Of a DNA stretch of 64,000 bases, positions 33,746 through 43,271 are shown in pieces. The position numbers and the translations under genes are program-made. Position 1 is the stretch's first letter. Each line of letters opens with the position of its first letter. Below the pieces are notes generated by a model that saw only the letters and a list, made by a program, of their open reading frames with translations, was not told the DNA's origin and did not search any database. This DNA is from Aromatoleum diolicum. Lineage in GTDB: Bacteria > Pseudomonadota > Gammaproteobacteria > Burkholderiales > Rhodocyclaceae. The DNA lies in contig NZ_WTVQ01000024.1 of the NCBI RefSeq assembly GCF_012910955.1, forward strand, positions 1 to 64,000. Direction: 5' to 3'.

Positions 33746-35674
33746 ATGTGCGGAATTGCCGGACTGTTCCACACCCGCGACAAGCGCGAGTTTTCGCGCG
33801 ATCTCGTGCAACGCATGAACGACATCCAGCACCACCGCGGGCCGGACGAGGGAGGCGTGCATTTCGAACCGGGCGTGGCGTTGGCGCACCGGCGCTTGTC
33901 GATCATCGACCTGTCGACCGGCCAACAGCCGCTGTTCAATGAAGACGGTTCGGTTGCCGTGGTGTTTAACGGCGAGATCTACAACTATCAGGAACTGGTT
34001 CCCGAGCTGGAGCAATGCGGCCACCGTTTCCACACCCGCAGCGACACCGAGGTCATCGTCCATGCCTGGGAAGAATGGGGCGAGGACTGCGTGCGACGTT
34101 TTCGCGGCATGTTCGCGTTTGTGCTGTGGGATCGTAACCGCGACACGCTGTTTCTCGCGCGTGACCGCCTGGGGGTGAAACCGCTGCACTATGCGCTGCT
34201 GCCCGACGGCACGTTTGCGTTCGGCTCCGAACTCAAGGTGCTGATGCAGCATCCGGCGCTGGACCGGAGCATCGACCCGTACGCGGTGGAGGAGTATTTT
34301 GCCTTGGGCTATGTCGCCGAGCCGCGCACGATCTTCAGTGGCGCGAAAAAGCTCGGGCCGGCCGAAACGCTGACGATCCGGCGCGGCGAGCCAGTGCCAG
34401 CGCCGAAAAGCTACTGGGACGTGCGATTCACGCTCGACAACCCGCTCAGCCTCGCAGACGCTACCGCCGAACTGAGCGAGCGGCTGCGCGAATCAGTGCG
34501 CTTGCGCATGATCGCGGACGTGCCGCTGGGCGCCTTCCTTTCCGGTGGCGTCGATTCGAGCGCCGTGGTCGCGACCATGGCGGGCCTGTCGAACGAGCCC
34601 GTGAATACCTGCTCGATCGCGTTCGATGATCCGGCCTTCAACGAATCCGCCTTTGCGCAGCAGGTTGCGGACCGCTATCGCACGAACCATTACGTCGAAA
34701 TCGTCCAGTCCGATGACTTCGACCTGATCGACACGCTGGCGGACCTGTACGACGAACCGTATGCCGACAGCTCCGCGATTCCCACTTACCGGGTCTGTCA
34801 GCTGGCGCGCAAGAAGGTGACCGTGGCGCTGTCGGGCGACGGCGGCGACGAGAGTTTTGGCGGGTATCGACGCTATCGCCTGCACATGATGGAAGAGAAG
34901 CTGCGTGCGAGCCTGCCGCTGGGCGTGCGCCGGCCGATGTTCGGCATGCTCGGGCGCCTGTATCCGAAGGCAGACTGGGCGCCGCGGGTGCTGCGCGCGA
35001 AGACCACTTTCCAGGCGCTGGCGCGCGATTCGGTGCAGGCCTATTTCCACTCGGTGTCGATTCTGCGCGACGACCTGCGCCGGCAGCTGTATTCGAGTGC
35101 CTTCAAGGCGCAACTGGGTGGCTACAGCGCGCTGGAGGTGTTTCGTCGCCACGCCGGCACCGCCGGGACCGACGATCCGTTGGCGCTGGTCCAGTATCTC
35201 GACCTGAAGACCTATCTTGTCGGCGACATCAACACCAAGGTGGACCGCGCGAGCATGGCGCACTCGCTCGAAGTGCGCGAGCCGCTGATGGATCATCCGC
35301 TGGTCGAATGGCTGGCTACGCTGCCGTCCGGGCTGAAGGTAAAAGGGCGAGAAGGCAAGTATCTGTTCAAGAAGGCGATGGAACCGATGTTGCCGAGCGA
35401 GGTGTTGTACCGCCCCAAGATGGGGTTTTCCGTGCCGTTGGCGCGCTGGTTCCGTGGCCCGCTGAAGGCGCGTGTCCGCGAGGCCATGCTCGGCGAAACG
35501 CTTGCGGCTACCGGCCTGTTCAACACCGACACGCTGCGCCATCTGGTCGATGCGCATCAGTCGGGCGTGCGCGATTACAGCGCCCCCCTGTGGACGCTGA
35601 TGATGTTCGAGTCCTTCGTGCGCAACAGCGGCGCACTGGCCGAGCGGGTCGAACCGGTACGGGTGGCGGTCTGA
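33746..35674 (+). CDS. XrtA-associated asparagine synthetase-like amidotransferase
   Basis: 642 residues. Cys2 (MCGIAGLFHTRDK) gives a functional Ntn glutaminase, supported by HRRLSIIDL and NGEIYNYQEL. The synthetase half has the PP-loop LSGGVDSSAVVA and a later SGDGGDESFGGY. This is the TIGR03108-type amidotransferase fixed in exosortase A loci. It probably amidates a carboxyl group, plausibly of a uronic acid in the polymer. GAAGGGGAAG lies before the ATG. Confidence 0.93.
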   Translation: MCGIAGLFHTRDKREFSRDLVQRMNDIQHHRGPDEGGVHFEPGVALAHRRLSIIDLSTGQQPLFNEDGSVAVVFNGEIYNYQELVPELEQCGHRFHTRSDTEVIVHAWEEWGEDCVRRFRGMFAFVLWDRNRDTLFLARDRLGVKPLHYALLPDGTFAFGSELKVLMQHPALDRSIDPYAVEEYFALGYVAEPRTIFSGAKKLGPAETLTIRRGEPVPAPKSYWDVRFTLDNPLSLADATAELSERLRESVRLRMIADVPLGAFLSGGVDSSAVVATMAGLSNEPVNTCSIAFDDPAFNESAFAQQVADRYRTNHYVEIVQSDDFDLIDTLADLYDEPYADSSAIPTYRVCQLARKKVTVALSGDGGDESFGGYRRYRLHMMEEKLRASLPLGVRRPMFGMLGRLYPKADWAPRVLRAKTTFQALARDSVQAYFHSVSILRDDLRRQLYSSAFKAQLGGYSALEVFRRHAGTAGTDDPLALVQYLDLKTYLVGDINTKVDRASMAHSLEVREPLMDHPLVEWLATLPSGLKVKGREGKYLFKKAMEPMLPSEVLYRPKMGFSVPLARWFRGPLKARVREAMLGETLAATGLFNTDTLRHLVDAHQSGVRDYSAPLWTLMMFESFVRNSGALAERVEPVRVAV

Positions 35675-35677
35675 ATC

Positions 35678-36877
35678 ATGCGCATCCTGCACGTATTCGA
35701 TCACTCCATCCCGCTGCACAGCGGCTACACCTTCCGCTCGGCGGCGATTCTGCGCGAGCAGCGCGCGCTCGGCTGGGAAACCTTTCATGTGACGTCCCCG
35801 AAGCAGGGCAAGGTGGCCGCGGCCGAAGAGGACGTCGATGGGCTGCACTTTTTCCGCACCCCTGCCATTGCGGCCGAAACGCCGGTGATTCGCGAAGTGG
35901 CACTGATGCAGGCCTTGGAGGCACGCATCGGCGAGGTTGCCGCCAAGCTGCGACCGGACCTGATTCACGCCCATTCGCCGGTACTCAACGTGCTGCCGGC
36001 CCTGCGTGCGGGGCGACGGCTGGGAATACCCGTGGTGTACGAGATCCGGGCGTTCTGGGAGGACGCCGCCGTGGATCATGGCACCACGCGCGAGCATAGC
36101 CTGCGCTACCGCCTGACCCATGCGCTGGAAACCTGGGCGCTGAGGCGTGTCGACCATGTGTTCACGATCTGCGAGGGCCTGCGTGCCGACATCGTGTCGC
36201 GCGGAATTCCGGCTGAACGAGTGACTGTGATCCCGAATGCGGTGGATATCGAGTCCTTCCAGCTCTCGGGCGAGCCGGATGCGGCGCTCAAGGCCCGCCT
36301 CGGTCTGGAAGGCAAGACGGTGATTGGTTTCGTCGGCTCCTTCTACGCCTACGAGGGGCTGGATCTGCTGCTCGATGCGGTGCCGGCCTTGCTTGCACGA
36401 CAGCCGGACTTGCGCGTGCTGCTGGTGGGCGGTGGTCCGCAGGAGGCGAATCTGAAAGCGCAGGCGGCGCGGTTGGGGATCGCCGAACGCGTGATCTTTA
36501 CCGGACGGGTGCCGCACGGCGAGGTCAGCCGCTATTACGACTTGATCGACCTGCTGGCTTATCCGCGCCACTCGATGCGCCTGACTGAACTCGTGACACC
36601 GCTCAAGCCGCTTGAAGCGATGGCGCAGGGGCGGGTGTTCGTCGCGTCCGACGTCGGGGGGCACAAGGAACTGGTGCGCGACGGCGAAACCGGGCGACTG
36701 TTCCGCGCCGGCAGCGCCGCGGCGCTGAGCGAGGCGGTCGGTGGAATGCTCGCGCAGCGCGGACAGTGGGGTGATTATCGCGCCGCCGGGCGGCGTTTTG
36801 TCGAAGCCGAGCGCAACTGGCGCACCAGCGTTGCGGCTTATCGAATCCCTTACAACAGACTGGCAGGTATCGCATGA
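35678..36877 (+). CDS. XrtA-associated glycosyltransferase (GT4, TIGR04063-like)
   Basis: 399 residues, 3 nt after the amidotransferase. It begins MRILHVFDHSIPLHSGYTFR, the mark of this exosortase subgroup. The GT-B C-terminal half shows VIPNAVDIESFQL, IGFVGSFYAYEGLDLLLDA and the donor site LTELVTPLKPLEAMAQGRVFVASDVGGH. It adds one sugar to the lipid-linked repeat. It overlaps the exosortase gene by 4 nt. Confidence 0.92.
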   Translation: MRILHVFDHSIPLHSGYTFRSAAILREQRALGWETFHVTSPKQGKVAAAEEDVDGLHFFRTPAIAAETPVIREVALMQALEARIGEVAAKLRPDLIHAHSPVLNVLPALRAGRRLGIPVVYEIRAFWEDAAVDHGTTREHSLRYRLTHALETWALRRVDHVFTICEGLRADIVSRGIPAERVTVIPNAVDIESFQLSGEPDAALKARLGLEGKTVIGFVGSFYAYEGLDLLLDAVPALLARQPDLRVLLVGGGPQEANLKAQAARLGIAERVIFTGRVPHGEVSRYYDLIDLLAYPRHSMRLTELVTPLKPLEAMAQGRVFVASDVGGHKELVRDGETGRLFRAGSAAALSEAVGGMLAQRGQWGDYRAAGRRFVEAERNWRTSVAAYRIPYNRLAGIA

Positions 36878-38463
36878 GTGCTCCCGAGCACGAAGTCCCG
36901 TTCCGGGCCGATGGCGTTCGACAAGCCGGCGGCACCGTTTCCGGCCGTGGCGCAGCGCAGCACCTGGTCGTGCTGGCGGTGGCGCTGGTGGGCATGCTGT
37001 GGTGGTATCGCGATACCGTCGCATCGCTGGTGGAAATCTGGAACCGCTCGGATACCTATGCGCATGGTTTTCTCGTCGCACCGATCTCCATCTGGCTGAT
37101 CTGGCGAAACCGCGAGCAGTTGCGCAACGTGCCGGTCGCCCCATCGCTGCTCGGCATGCTCATCATGGGCGTCGCCGGGTTCGCCTGGTTGCTGGGCGAA
37201 CTGGCAGGCGTTGCGAGCGTTTCGCAGTTTGCGCTGGTCGGTATGGTGATTGCGCTGGTGTGGGCGGTGATGGGGACGCAGGTCGCCCGGGCGCTGGCGT
37301 TTCCGTTGGGATTCCTGTTCTTCCTGGTGCCGTTTGGCGAGTTCCTGTTCCCGACGATGATGGATCGCACGACCGATTTCGTCATATGGGGGTTGCGGCT
37401 GTCGGGGGTGCCGGTCTATGCCGAGGGCCGCAGCCTGGTGATCCCATCCGGGAACTGGGCGGTGGTCGAGGGCTGTAGTGGAGTGCGCTACCTGATCGCC
37501 TCGGTGGTCGTGGGGAGCCTGTACGCCCATCTGACCTATCGTTCGCTGCGCAAGCGGCTGATTTTCGTGGCCTTGTCGGTGGCGTTGCCAATTCTTGCGA
37601 ACTGGCTGCGCGCGTACGGGATTGTGATGCTCGCTCATCTGAGCGATAACCGGCTTGCTGCCGGTGTGGATCATCTGATCTATGGCTGGGTGTTTTTCGG
37701 GCTGGTGATGCTCGCGCTGTTCTGGGTGGGTGGTCGCTGGCGCGAGGACCTCGTTCCGGAGTCCCCCGCGGTGTCCCGGGGGCTGGCAACGCGCGCCAGC
37801 ATGCCGTCGTTGCGGGTCGTGCTTGCAATGCTCGCAGTGGCCCTTGCGATCCCGATGCTGTGGCCCCCGCTGCTCCGCACGCTCAACGCGCAGGGGCAGC
37901 ACGGCCCGGTGAACCTGCCCGGATTGCAGGCGGGTGCGACGTGGCACAGGGTTGCAGCGGAACGCGTGCCGGAGTGGAAACCGCATTATTCGGGCATGCG
38001 CGGCGAACTGCGCGAGGTGTGGGATGGTGGCGGCGCACCGGTGGGTTTGTATGTCGGCTATTACCGCAACCAGCGCCCAGGTGAGGAGCTCATCAATTCG
38101 GCGAATCGTGTGCTCAAGTACAAGGACAAGCAGTGGCGCATGGCGGCTTACGGCGAACATACGGCACGCCTCGGTGAGCAGTCGGTGACCGTGCGCGACA
38201 CGGAAGTCTTCGATGCATCCAGTCGCCTGCTAGTGTGGCACTGGTACTGGGTCGATGGGCGCTGGACCAGCAGCGATTATGTGGCCAAGTTGTATCAGGC
38301 GGCTTCGCGACTGCGCGGTGGCGGCGACGACTCGGCAGTGGTCATGATCTATGCACCCGTTCGCACCGATGAGCGCGCGAAAGTCATCGCGACACTCGAA
38401 AGATTTGCCCTTGAAATGGGCTCGGAACTCGACGCCGCGCTTGCTCGGGCGATGGAGCACTGA
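36874..38463 (+). CDS. xrtA: Exosortase A fused to EpsI
   Basis: 529 residues. The N-terminal 290 form a polytopic exosortase with the catalytic triad in view: C201 (WAVVEGCSGVRYLIAS), R246 (NWLRAYGIVMLAHL) and H267 (AGVDHLIYGWVFFG). After a linker and a further membrane helix (about 310-330), the C-terminal 190 residues are an EpsI domain (WKPHYSGMRGELREVW; YYRNQRPGEELINSANRVL), as in the commonest XrtA architecture. It cleaves PEP-CTERM tails and transfers the proteins onto an envelope acceptor. No PEP-CTERM substrate is encoded in the window. Confidence 0.95.
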   Translation: MSAPEHEVPFRADGVRQAGGTVSGRGAAQHLVVLAVALVGMLWWYRDTVASLVEIWNRSDTYAHGFLVAPISIWLIWRNREQLRNVPVAPSLLGMLIMGVAGFAWLLGELAGVASVSQFALVGMVIALVWAVMGTQVARALAFPLGFLFFLVPFGEFLFPTMMDRTTDFVIWGLRLSGVPVYAEGRSLVIPSGNWAVVEGCSGVRYLIASVVVGSLYAHLTYRSLRKRLIFVALSVALPILANWLRAYGIVMLAHLSDNRLAAGVDHLIYGWVFFGLVMLALFWVGGRWREDLVPESPAVSRGLATRASMPSLRVVLAMLAVALAIPMLWPPLLRTLNAQGQHGPVNLPGLQAGATWHRVAAERVPEWKPHYSGMRGELREVWDGGGAPVGLYVGYYRNQRPGEELINSANRVLKYKDKQWRMAAYGEHTARLGEQSVTVRDTEVFDASSRLLVWHWYWVDGRWTSSDYVAKLYQAASRLRGGGDDSAVVMIYAPVRTDERAKVIATLERFALEMGSELDAALARAMEH

Positions 38464-38464
38464 G

Positions 38465-39718
38465 ATGGGTGGAGGGAGACCGAAAATCGTCGTGTTCTCC
38501 ACGCTTTTCCCGAATGCTGCCCAGCCCGGCGCAGGGCTGTTCATCCGTGAGCGCATGTTTCGCGTCGGGCAGACTCTGCCGATGACGGTGGTTGCGCCAG
38601 TGCCGTGGTTTCCATGCCAGTCGCTGATCCGCCTGTGGCGTCCGCATTTCCGGCCCACGGTGCCCTTTCGGGAGAAGCAGAGTGGCATTGACGTCATTCA
38701 CCCGAAATTCCTGAGTGTTCCCGGGGTGTGCAAGCGACTCGACGGCTTGTTCCTCGCGCTTGGCAGTTTTCGCGTGATGCGAAGCCTCAAGCGATCCGGG
38801 CGAATGGATGTCATTGACGCGCACTTCGGATATCCGGACGGATATGCTGCAACCCTGCTGGGGCGATGGTTCCGAACCCCCGTGGCCATCACCTTGCGGG
38901 GTACCGAACCGAGACATTCGCGTACCCCGGCTCTCAAGTCCCGGCTCGCGCGCGCGCTGGGCGATGCGACCAGGGTCTTCGCCGTGTCCGAGTCACTGCG
39001 CTCGCTGGCCGTACAAATGGGTCTTGCGCCCACAAAAGTGCGAGTGATCGGCAATGGCGTCGATACACTGAGGTTTTATCCGCTTCCACGCGCTCAAGCG
39101 CGTGCCGCGCTGGGTTTGCCCGATCAGGTCCCCGTGCTGGTTTCGGTAGGTGGGCTGACTGAACGCAAGGGCTTTCACCGCGTGATCGAGCTGTTGCCGG
39201 CATTGGCGCGAGAGTTTCCGGGGCTCGTGTTTCTGATCGTGGGAGGGGCGAGCGCCGAAGGGGACTGGCGCACAACCCTGGAACAGCAGGTGAAGGCCTT
39301 GGGTCTTGAACATGTGGTGCGCTTCCTCGGCGTGCTGGCACCGGACGAGCTGAAGGTGCCCTTGTCCGCGGCGGACGTTTTCGTCTTGGCAACCCGGAAC
39401 GAGGGCTGGGCAAACGTGTTTCTCGAAGCAATGGCCTGCGGACTGCCCGTGGTCACCACCGATGTGGGCGGCAATCGTGAGGTGGTTTGCCGCCCCGAGT
39501 TGGGAGTCGTGGTCCCGTTTGGCGATCCGCCCGCCCTTCAGCAGGCGATCGAGGACGCATTGAAAAGAACGTGGGACCGCGGCTTGCTGCGCGCGTATGC
39601 ATGCGACAACGAGTGGTCCAAGCGTGTCGCCGAACTTACCGGCGAGTTTGCGGCCCTGGTGCAAGTCGAGCCCCCCGGCACTCGGGATGTTGAACTGGAG
39701 GGATCGTCTGGTGGGTGA
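38465..39718 (+). CDS. Glycosyltransferase family 4
   Basis: 417 residues. It starts KIVVFSTLFPNAAQPGAGLFIRERM, typical of the teichuronic/EPS GT4 proteins in these clusters. GT-B signatures are VRVIGNGVDTLRFYPL, VSVGGLTERKGFHRVIELL and the donor-binding EGWANVFLEAMACGLPVVTTDVGG. It lies 1 nt after the exosortase gene and overlaps the sulfotransferase start by 8 nt. Sugar specificity cannot be read from the sequence. Confidence 0.92.
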   Translation: MGGGRPKIVVFSTLFPNAAQPGAGLFIRERMFRVGQTLPMTVVAPVPWFPCQSLIRLWRPHFRPTVPFREKQSGIDVIHPKFLSVPGVCKRLDGLFLALGSFRVMRSLKRSGRMDVIDAHFGYPDGYAATLLGRWFRTPVAITLRGTEPRHSRTPALKSRLARALGDATRVFAVSESLRSLAVQMGLAPTKVRVIGNGVDTLRFYPLPRAQARAALGLPDQVPVLVSVGGLTERKGFHRVIELLPALAREFPGLVFLIVGGASAEGDWRTTLEQQVKALGLEHVVRFLGVLAPDELKVPLSAADVFVLATRNEGWANVFLEAMACGLPVVTTDVGGNREVVCRPELGVVVPFGDPPALQQAIEDALKRTWDRGLLRAYACDNEWSKRVAELTGEFAALVQVEPPGTRDVELEGSSGG

Positions 39719-40547
39719 ACAAGACCGTATCGGCTACGTTCGGGAGCGGCTGGCGTACAAGATGCTGCTGGTGTCCAAGTTCGCCTACCAGTGGATGCAG
39801 CAGAATTCGCCGTGGCAGGTTGTCTTTGTCGCGGGCATGCAGCGGTCCGGGACCAACATGCTGATGGACCGGCTCGAGCGGAGTTTCCTCACCGACGTTT
39901 ATCACGAACGCGATCCGCGCGCCTTCGACAATTACCGCATGCGCGATCGCGCGACGATTCGTGAGCTCATCAGCCATTCGCGCGCTCCGGCTTTCGTCAT
40001 CAAGGCTTTGTGCGAGCTGGAGCAGTTGCACGGCCTGATGGATGAGTTTGCGCCCGCAAAAACACTTTGGATCGTGCGGGATTACCGTGATGCCGTGCGT
40101 TCCGCACTTGCTTCGTTCGGGAATTTTACCCGACAGGTCCAGCGCATCGTTGCCGATCGCACCGTAAACGACTGGCGTGCCGCGGGCATGTCGGAGGCGA
40201 CGCACCTGATGGTCGGCAAGCTCTGGCATCCGGGGATGAGTGAAGCATCGGCCGCGGCGCTCATCTGGTATTTTCGCAACACGCTGTTCTTTGAGCAGGG
40301 CCTTGACCATGACGCCCGCGTCAGGTTGATCGCATACGAGAGTCTGGTCCAGAACCCGGAAACGGAGTGTCGCTCGATATTCGAATTCCTTGAGATCCCG
40401 TTTACCCGTGACATTACGCGTGGCGTATTCTCGACTTCGATCCGGCATCGACCGCTGTCGGAGATTGAAGAGCCCGTTGCGGAGTTGTGCGAAGGGCTTG
40501 CACGGCGTTTTGAGGCATGCAGTGCGGGAATTGCCGTACAGGGGTGA
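39711..40547 (+). CDS. Sulfotransferase
   Basis: 278 residues from the GTG at 39711, chosen because GGAGGG lies 8 nt upstream; an ATG at 39687 would overlap the previous gene further. The PAPS 5'-phosphosulfate loop is VFVAGMQRSGTNMLMDRL, and the 3'-phosphate region is LWIVRDYRDAVRSAL. It should move sulfate from PAPS to a carbohydrate hydroxyl. It is the first of three sulfotransferase genes in the window. Confidence 0.88.
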   Translation: MGEQDRIGYVRERLAYKMLLVSKFAYQWMQQNSPWQVVFVAGMQRSGTNMLMDRLERSFLTDVYHERDPRAFDNYRMRDRATIRELISHSRAPAFVIKALCELEQLHGLMDEFAPAKTLWIVRDYRDAVRSALASFGNFTRQVQRIVADRTVNDWRAAGMSEATHLMVGKLWHPGMSEASAAALIWYFRNTLFFEQGLDHDARVRLIAYESLVQNPETECRSIFEFLEIPFTRDITRGVFSTSIRHRPLSEIEEPVAELCEGLARRFEACSAGIAVQG

Positions 40548-40551
40548 GGCG

Positions 40552-41928
40552 ATGATGGATGCGTACACGCGGCTGGTCTCGAAAGTCATCTTTCCCCTTC
40601 ACGAATGGGCGAAGGGCCACGCTACCATGCGCGTGTGGAAGATGCTCGAGCAAAGCCAGTGGTGGGACCGCGCACGCATCGAGCGGCTGCAGCTGACGCG
40701 GTTGCAGGCGTTGCTGCGCCATGCCGGCGAAGCGGTCCCGTATTACCGCAAGTTGTTCGCAGACCACGGCTTCGATGCTCGCGCGATCGCTAGTCTCTCG
40801 GATCTGTCCGCCTTGCCGCTTCTCGCAAAGGCGGACATCCGTGACAACCTCGAAGCCATGAAATGCGACACCGCGCGTGGGCTGAAGCGTTTCAATACCG
40901 GCGGATCCAGTGGAGAGCCCCTCGTCTTCTTCATCGGCAACGAGCGGGTGAGTCACGACGTGGCGGCCAAATGGCGCGCAACGCGCTGGTGGGGCGTCGA
41001 TCTCGGCGACCCGGAAATCGTCGTGTGGGGCTCGCCGATCGAGTTGGGGGCACAGGACCGCGTTCGCGCCTGGCGCGACGCCCTGCTGCGCACCGAACTG
41101 CTGCCGGCGTTCGAGATGTCGGAACCCCGGCTGGACGAGTTTCTCGCGCGCATCCGCAGGCGCCGCCCGCGCATGCTTTTCGGCTATCCCTCGGCGCTCT
41201 CGTGCATCGCCCGTCACGCCGAGGCGCGCGGGGTGCGCATGGATGATCTTGGTGTCCGCGTTGCCTTCTGTACCTCGGAACGGCTTTACGAGGAGCAGCG
41301 CAGTGACATCGAACGCGTCTTTGCCTGCCGCGTCGCCAACGGCTACGGCGCCCGCGATGCAGGTTTCATCGCCCATGAATGCCCTGCGGGTGGCATGCAC
41401 CTGACGGCCGAAGATGTCATCGTCGAGATCGTGGATGCGCAAGGCGCAGCGGTACCGATCGGACATACGGGCGAAATCGTGGTGACCCATCTCGCGACCG
41501 GCGAATTCCCGTTCATCCGTTATCGAACCGGCGACATTGGCGCGCTTGACCCGTCTCCATGCGCCTGCGGTCGCGGCCTTCCGCTATTGAGGGACATCCA
41601 GGGGCGCAGTACGGATTTTGTGGTTGCGCACGACGGCACCGTGATGCACGGGCTGGCCTTGATCTATGTCGTGCGTGATCTGCCCGAGGTGGCGGCATTC
41701 CGGATCGTTCAGGAAAGCCTGGATCTGACCCGTGTCGAAGTGGTGCCCGGTCCCGGCTATGGGCCGGAGACGGTAGCGAGAATCCAGCGGGGTCTGGCGG
41801 CGCGACTTGGTCCGGGTGTCAGCATCGACGTGGAGCTGCGAACGGAGATCGCGCCGGAAAAATCCGGCAAGTATCGCTACGTGCAGAGTCGCGTCACTAG
41901 CGGCGGAGGGCTCGCATGCGTGACATAG
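40552..41928 (+). CDS. CapK/PaaK-like adenylate-forming enzyme
   Basis: 458 residues (ATG at 40552 or 40555) with GGGGTGAGG upstream. The AMP-binding loop is FNTGGSSGEPLVFF. Later motifs are NGYGARDAGFIAHECPAGG and FIRYRTGDIGALD, as in phenylacetate-CoA ligases and the CapK proteins of capsule clusters. In this context a catabolic role is unlikely; activation of an acyl or amino-acyl group for attachment to the glycan fits better. The last 13 nt overlap the O-ligase gene. Confidence 0.85.
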   Translation: MMDAYTRLVSKVIFPLHEWAKGHATMRVWKMLEQSQWWDRARIERLQLTRLQALLRHAGEAVPYYRKLFADHGFDARAIASLSDLSALPLLAKADIRDNLEAMKCDTARGLKRFNTGGSSGEPLVFFIGNERVSHDVAAKWRATRWWGVDLGDPEIVVWGSPIELGAQDRVRAWRDALLRTELLPAFEMSEPRLDEFLARIRRRRPRMLFGYPSALSCIARHAEARGVRMDDLGVRVAFCTSERLYEEQRSDIERVFACRVANGYGARDAGFIAHECPAGGMHLTAEDVIVEIVDAQGAAVPIGHTGEIVVTHLATGEFPFIRYRTGDIGALDPSPCACGRGLPLLRDIQGRSTDFVVAHDGTVMHGLALIYVVRDLPEVAAFRIVQESLDLTRVEVVPGPGYGPETVARIQRGLAARLGPGVSIDVELRTEIAPEKSGKYRYVQSRVTSGGGLACVT

Positions 41929-43271
41929 CGGTCACCTTCGTCGTGTTTGCGACACTGCCGCTCATCCTGCGCCGGCCGTGGATCGGAATTATCGTCTGGA
42001 CGTGGCTGGGCTTCATGAATCCGCATCGCATGGCATGGGGCTTCAGTACGACGATGCCGTTTGCCTATATCGTGGCGGTCACCACGCTCGTGGCGATGCT
42101 GTTCTCGAAGGAGGACAAACGCATTCCGTGGGAGCGCGAGTCGGTGGTGCTGGCGCTGTTCGTCGGATGGATGCTTATCACGACGATCTTCGCCGTGTAT
42201 CCAGGACTGGCGTGGGTGCAGTTCGAAAAAGTCATCAAGATCCAGTTGATGATCTTTGTCGCAATGATGCTGATCAAGACCCCTGAGCGTCTGAAGGTGC
42301 TCGTATGGACGATTGCCCTGTCGCTGGCTTTCTATGGCGTCAAGGGTGGCATTTTCACGATCCTGCACGGTGGCGTTCATCGCGTGCAGGGGCCGCCCGG
42401 AACCTTCATCGGGGGCAACAACGAGATCGGTCTGGCGCTGGCGATGACCGTGCCGCTACTCTATTTTCTTGCGCGCAGCGTATCCCTGTGGTGGCTGCGC
42501 AGCCCGCTCTACGTCATGACGGTCCTGACCGCCCTGGCAGCAATCGGAACCCAGTCACGTGGCGCGTTGCTCGGTATGGGCGCAATGGGGCTGATGTTCT
42601 GGTTGAAGTCCCGGCAGAAAGTCCTTGTGGCGCTGCTTGCCGCGGCGTCCGTGTTCGCAGTCGTGCAGGTCATGCCCGAAGCCTGGTACGAGCGGATGCA
42701 CACGATTCAGTCCTATGAACAGGATCAATCCGCGATTGGGCGCGTTAATGCATGGTGGATGGCATTCAACCTTGCGAAAGATCGCCCGCTCGGCGGCGGA
42801 TTCGAAACTTTCCAGCGCGGGATGTTTGCGATTTACGCGCCGGACCCGACGAATGTGCGCGATGTTCACAGTGTCTTTTTCGAGGTTATGGGCGAGCACG
42901 GATTCTTGGGTCTCGGCCTGTTCCTGTTGATTGCCGTAATGACCTGGCGGAGTGCGGGGACAATCGCGCGCGCGGTGAGGAAGGTGCCTGAGCGTGCATG
43001 GATGGGTGACCTGGCGGTAATGGTTCAGGTCAGCCTGATCGCGTATTTCTCGGCCGGCGCATTTCTCGGGATGGCGTATTTCGATTATTACTACAACCTG
43101 GTGCTGATCATAGTAGTCGCGAAAGCGATTCTGCGCAGGGAAGGCCTGCTTGGGGATGTGACGAAGAGGGGGGTCGAGGGGGCGTCACCGCTGCATGGCG
43201 CGCCCCGGCATCCGGCGCCTATCGCCTCCCGGCACGATCATTCTGTTGCAGCCAAAGTTCGAGCTGGGTGA
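41916..43271 (+). CDS. XrtA-associated O-glycosylation ligase / O-antigen ligase-like protein
   Basis: 451 residues. It opens MRDIAVTFVVFATLPLILRRPWIGIIVWTWL and has GFMNPHRMAWGF and GPPGTFIGGNNEIGLALAM, the signature blocks of the TIGR03097 ligase group. About ten membrane helices and a large periplasmic loop with the Wzy_C motif (HSVFFEVMGEHGFLGLGLFLL) are present. It would transfer the finished glycan, perhaps to PEP-CTERM proteins. The last 53 bp overlap the convergent gene at 43219-45078. Confidence 0.9.
   Translation: MRDIAVTFVVFATLPLILRRPWIGIIVWTWLGFMNPHRMAWGFSTTMPFAYIVAVTTLVAMLFSKEDKRIPWERESVVLALFVGWMLITTIFAVYPGLAWVQFEKVIKIQLMIFVAMMLIKTPERLKVLVWTIALSLAFYGVKGGIFTILHGGVHRVQGPPGTFIGGNNEIGLALAMTVPLLYFLARSVSLWWLRSPLYVMTVLTALAAIGTQSRGALLGMGAMGLMFWLKSRQKVLVALLAAASVFAVVQVMPEAWYERMHTIQSYEQDQSAIGRVNAWWMAFNLAKDRPLGGGFETFQRGMFAIYAPDPTNVRDVHSVFFEVMGEHGFLGLGLFLLIAVMTWRSAGTIARAVRKVPERAWMGDLAVMVQVSLIAYFSAGAFLGMAYFDYYYNLVLIIVVAKAILRREGLLGDVTKRGVEGASPLHGAPRHPAPIASRHDHSVAAKVRAG

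Noticed and set aside
34493-37144. Minus-strand open frame of 883 codons opposite the amidotransferase and glycosyltransferase genes
   Set aside because: Both sense genes have full family motifs. The antisense product has no recognisable domain and biased composition.
40552-41928. Phenylacetate catabolism gene
   Set aside because: No paa genes are nearby, and the gene overlaps EPS ligase and sulfotransferase neighbours, so a CapK-like role fits better.
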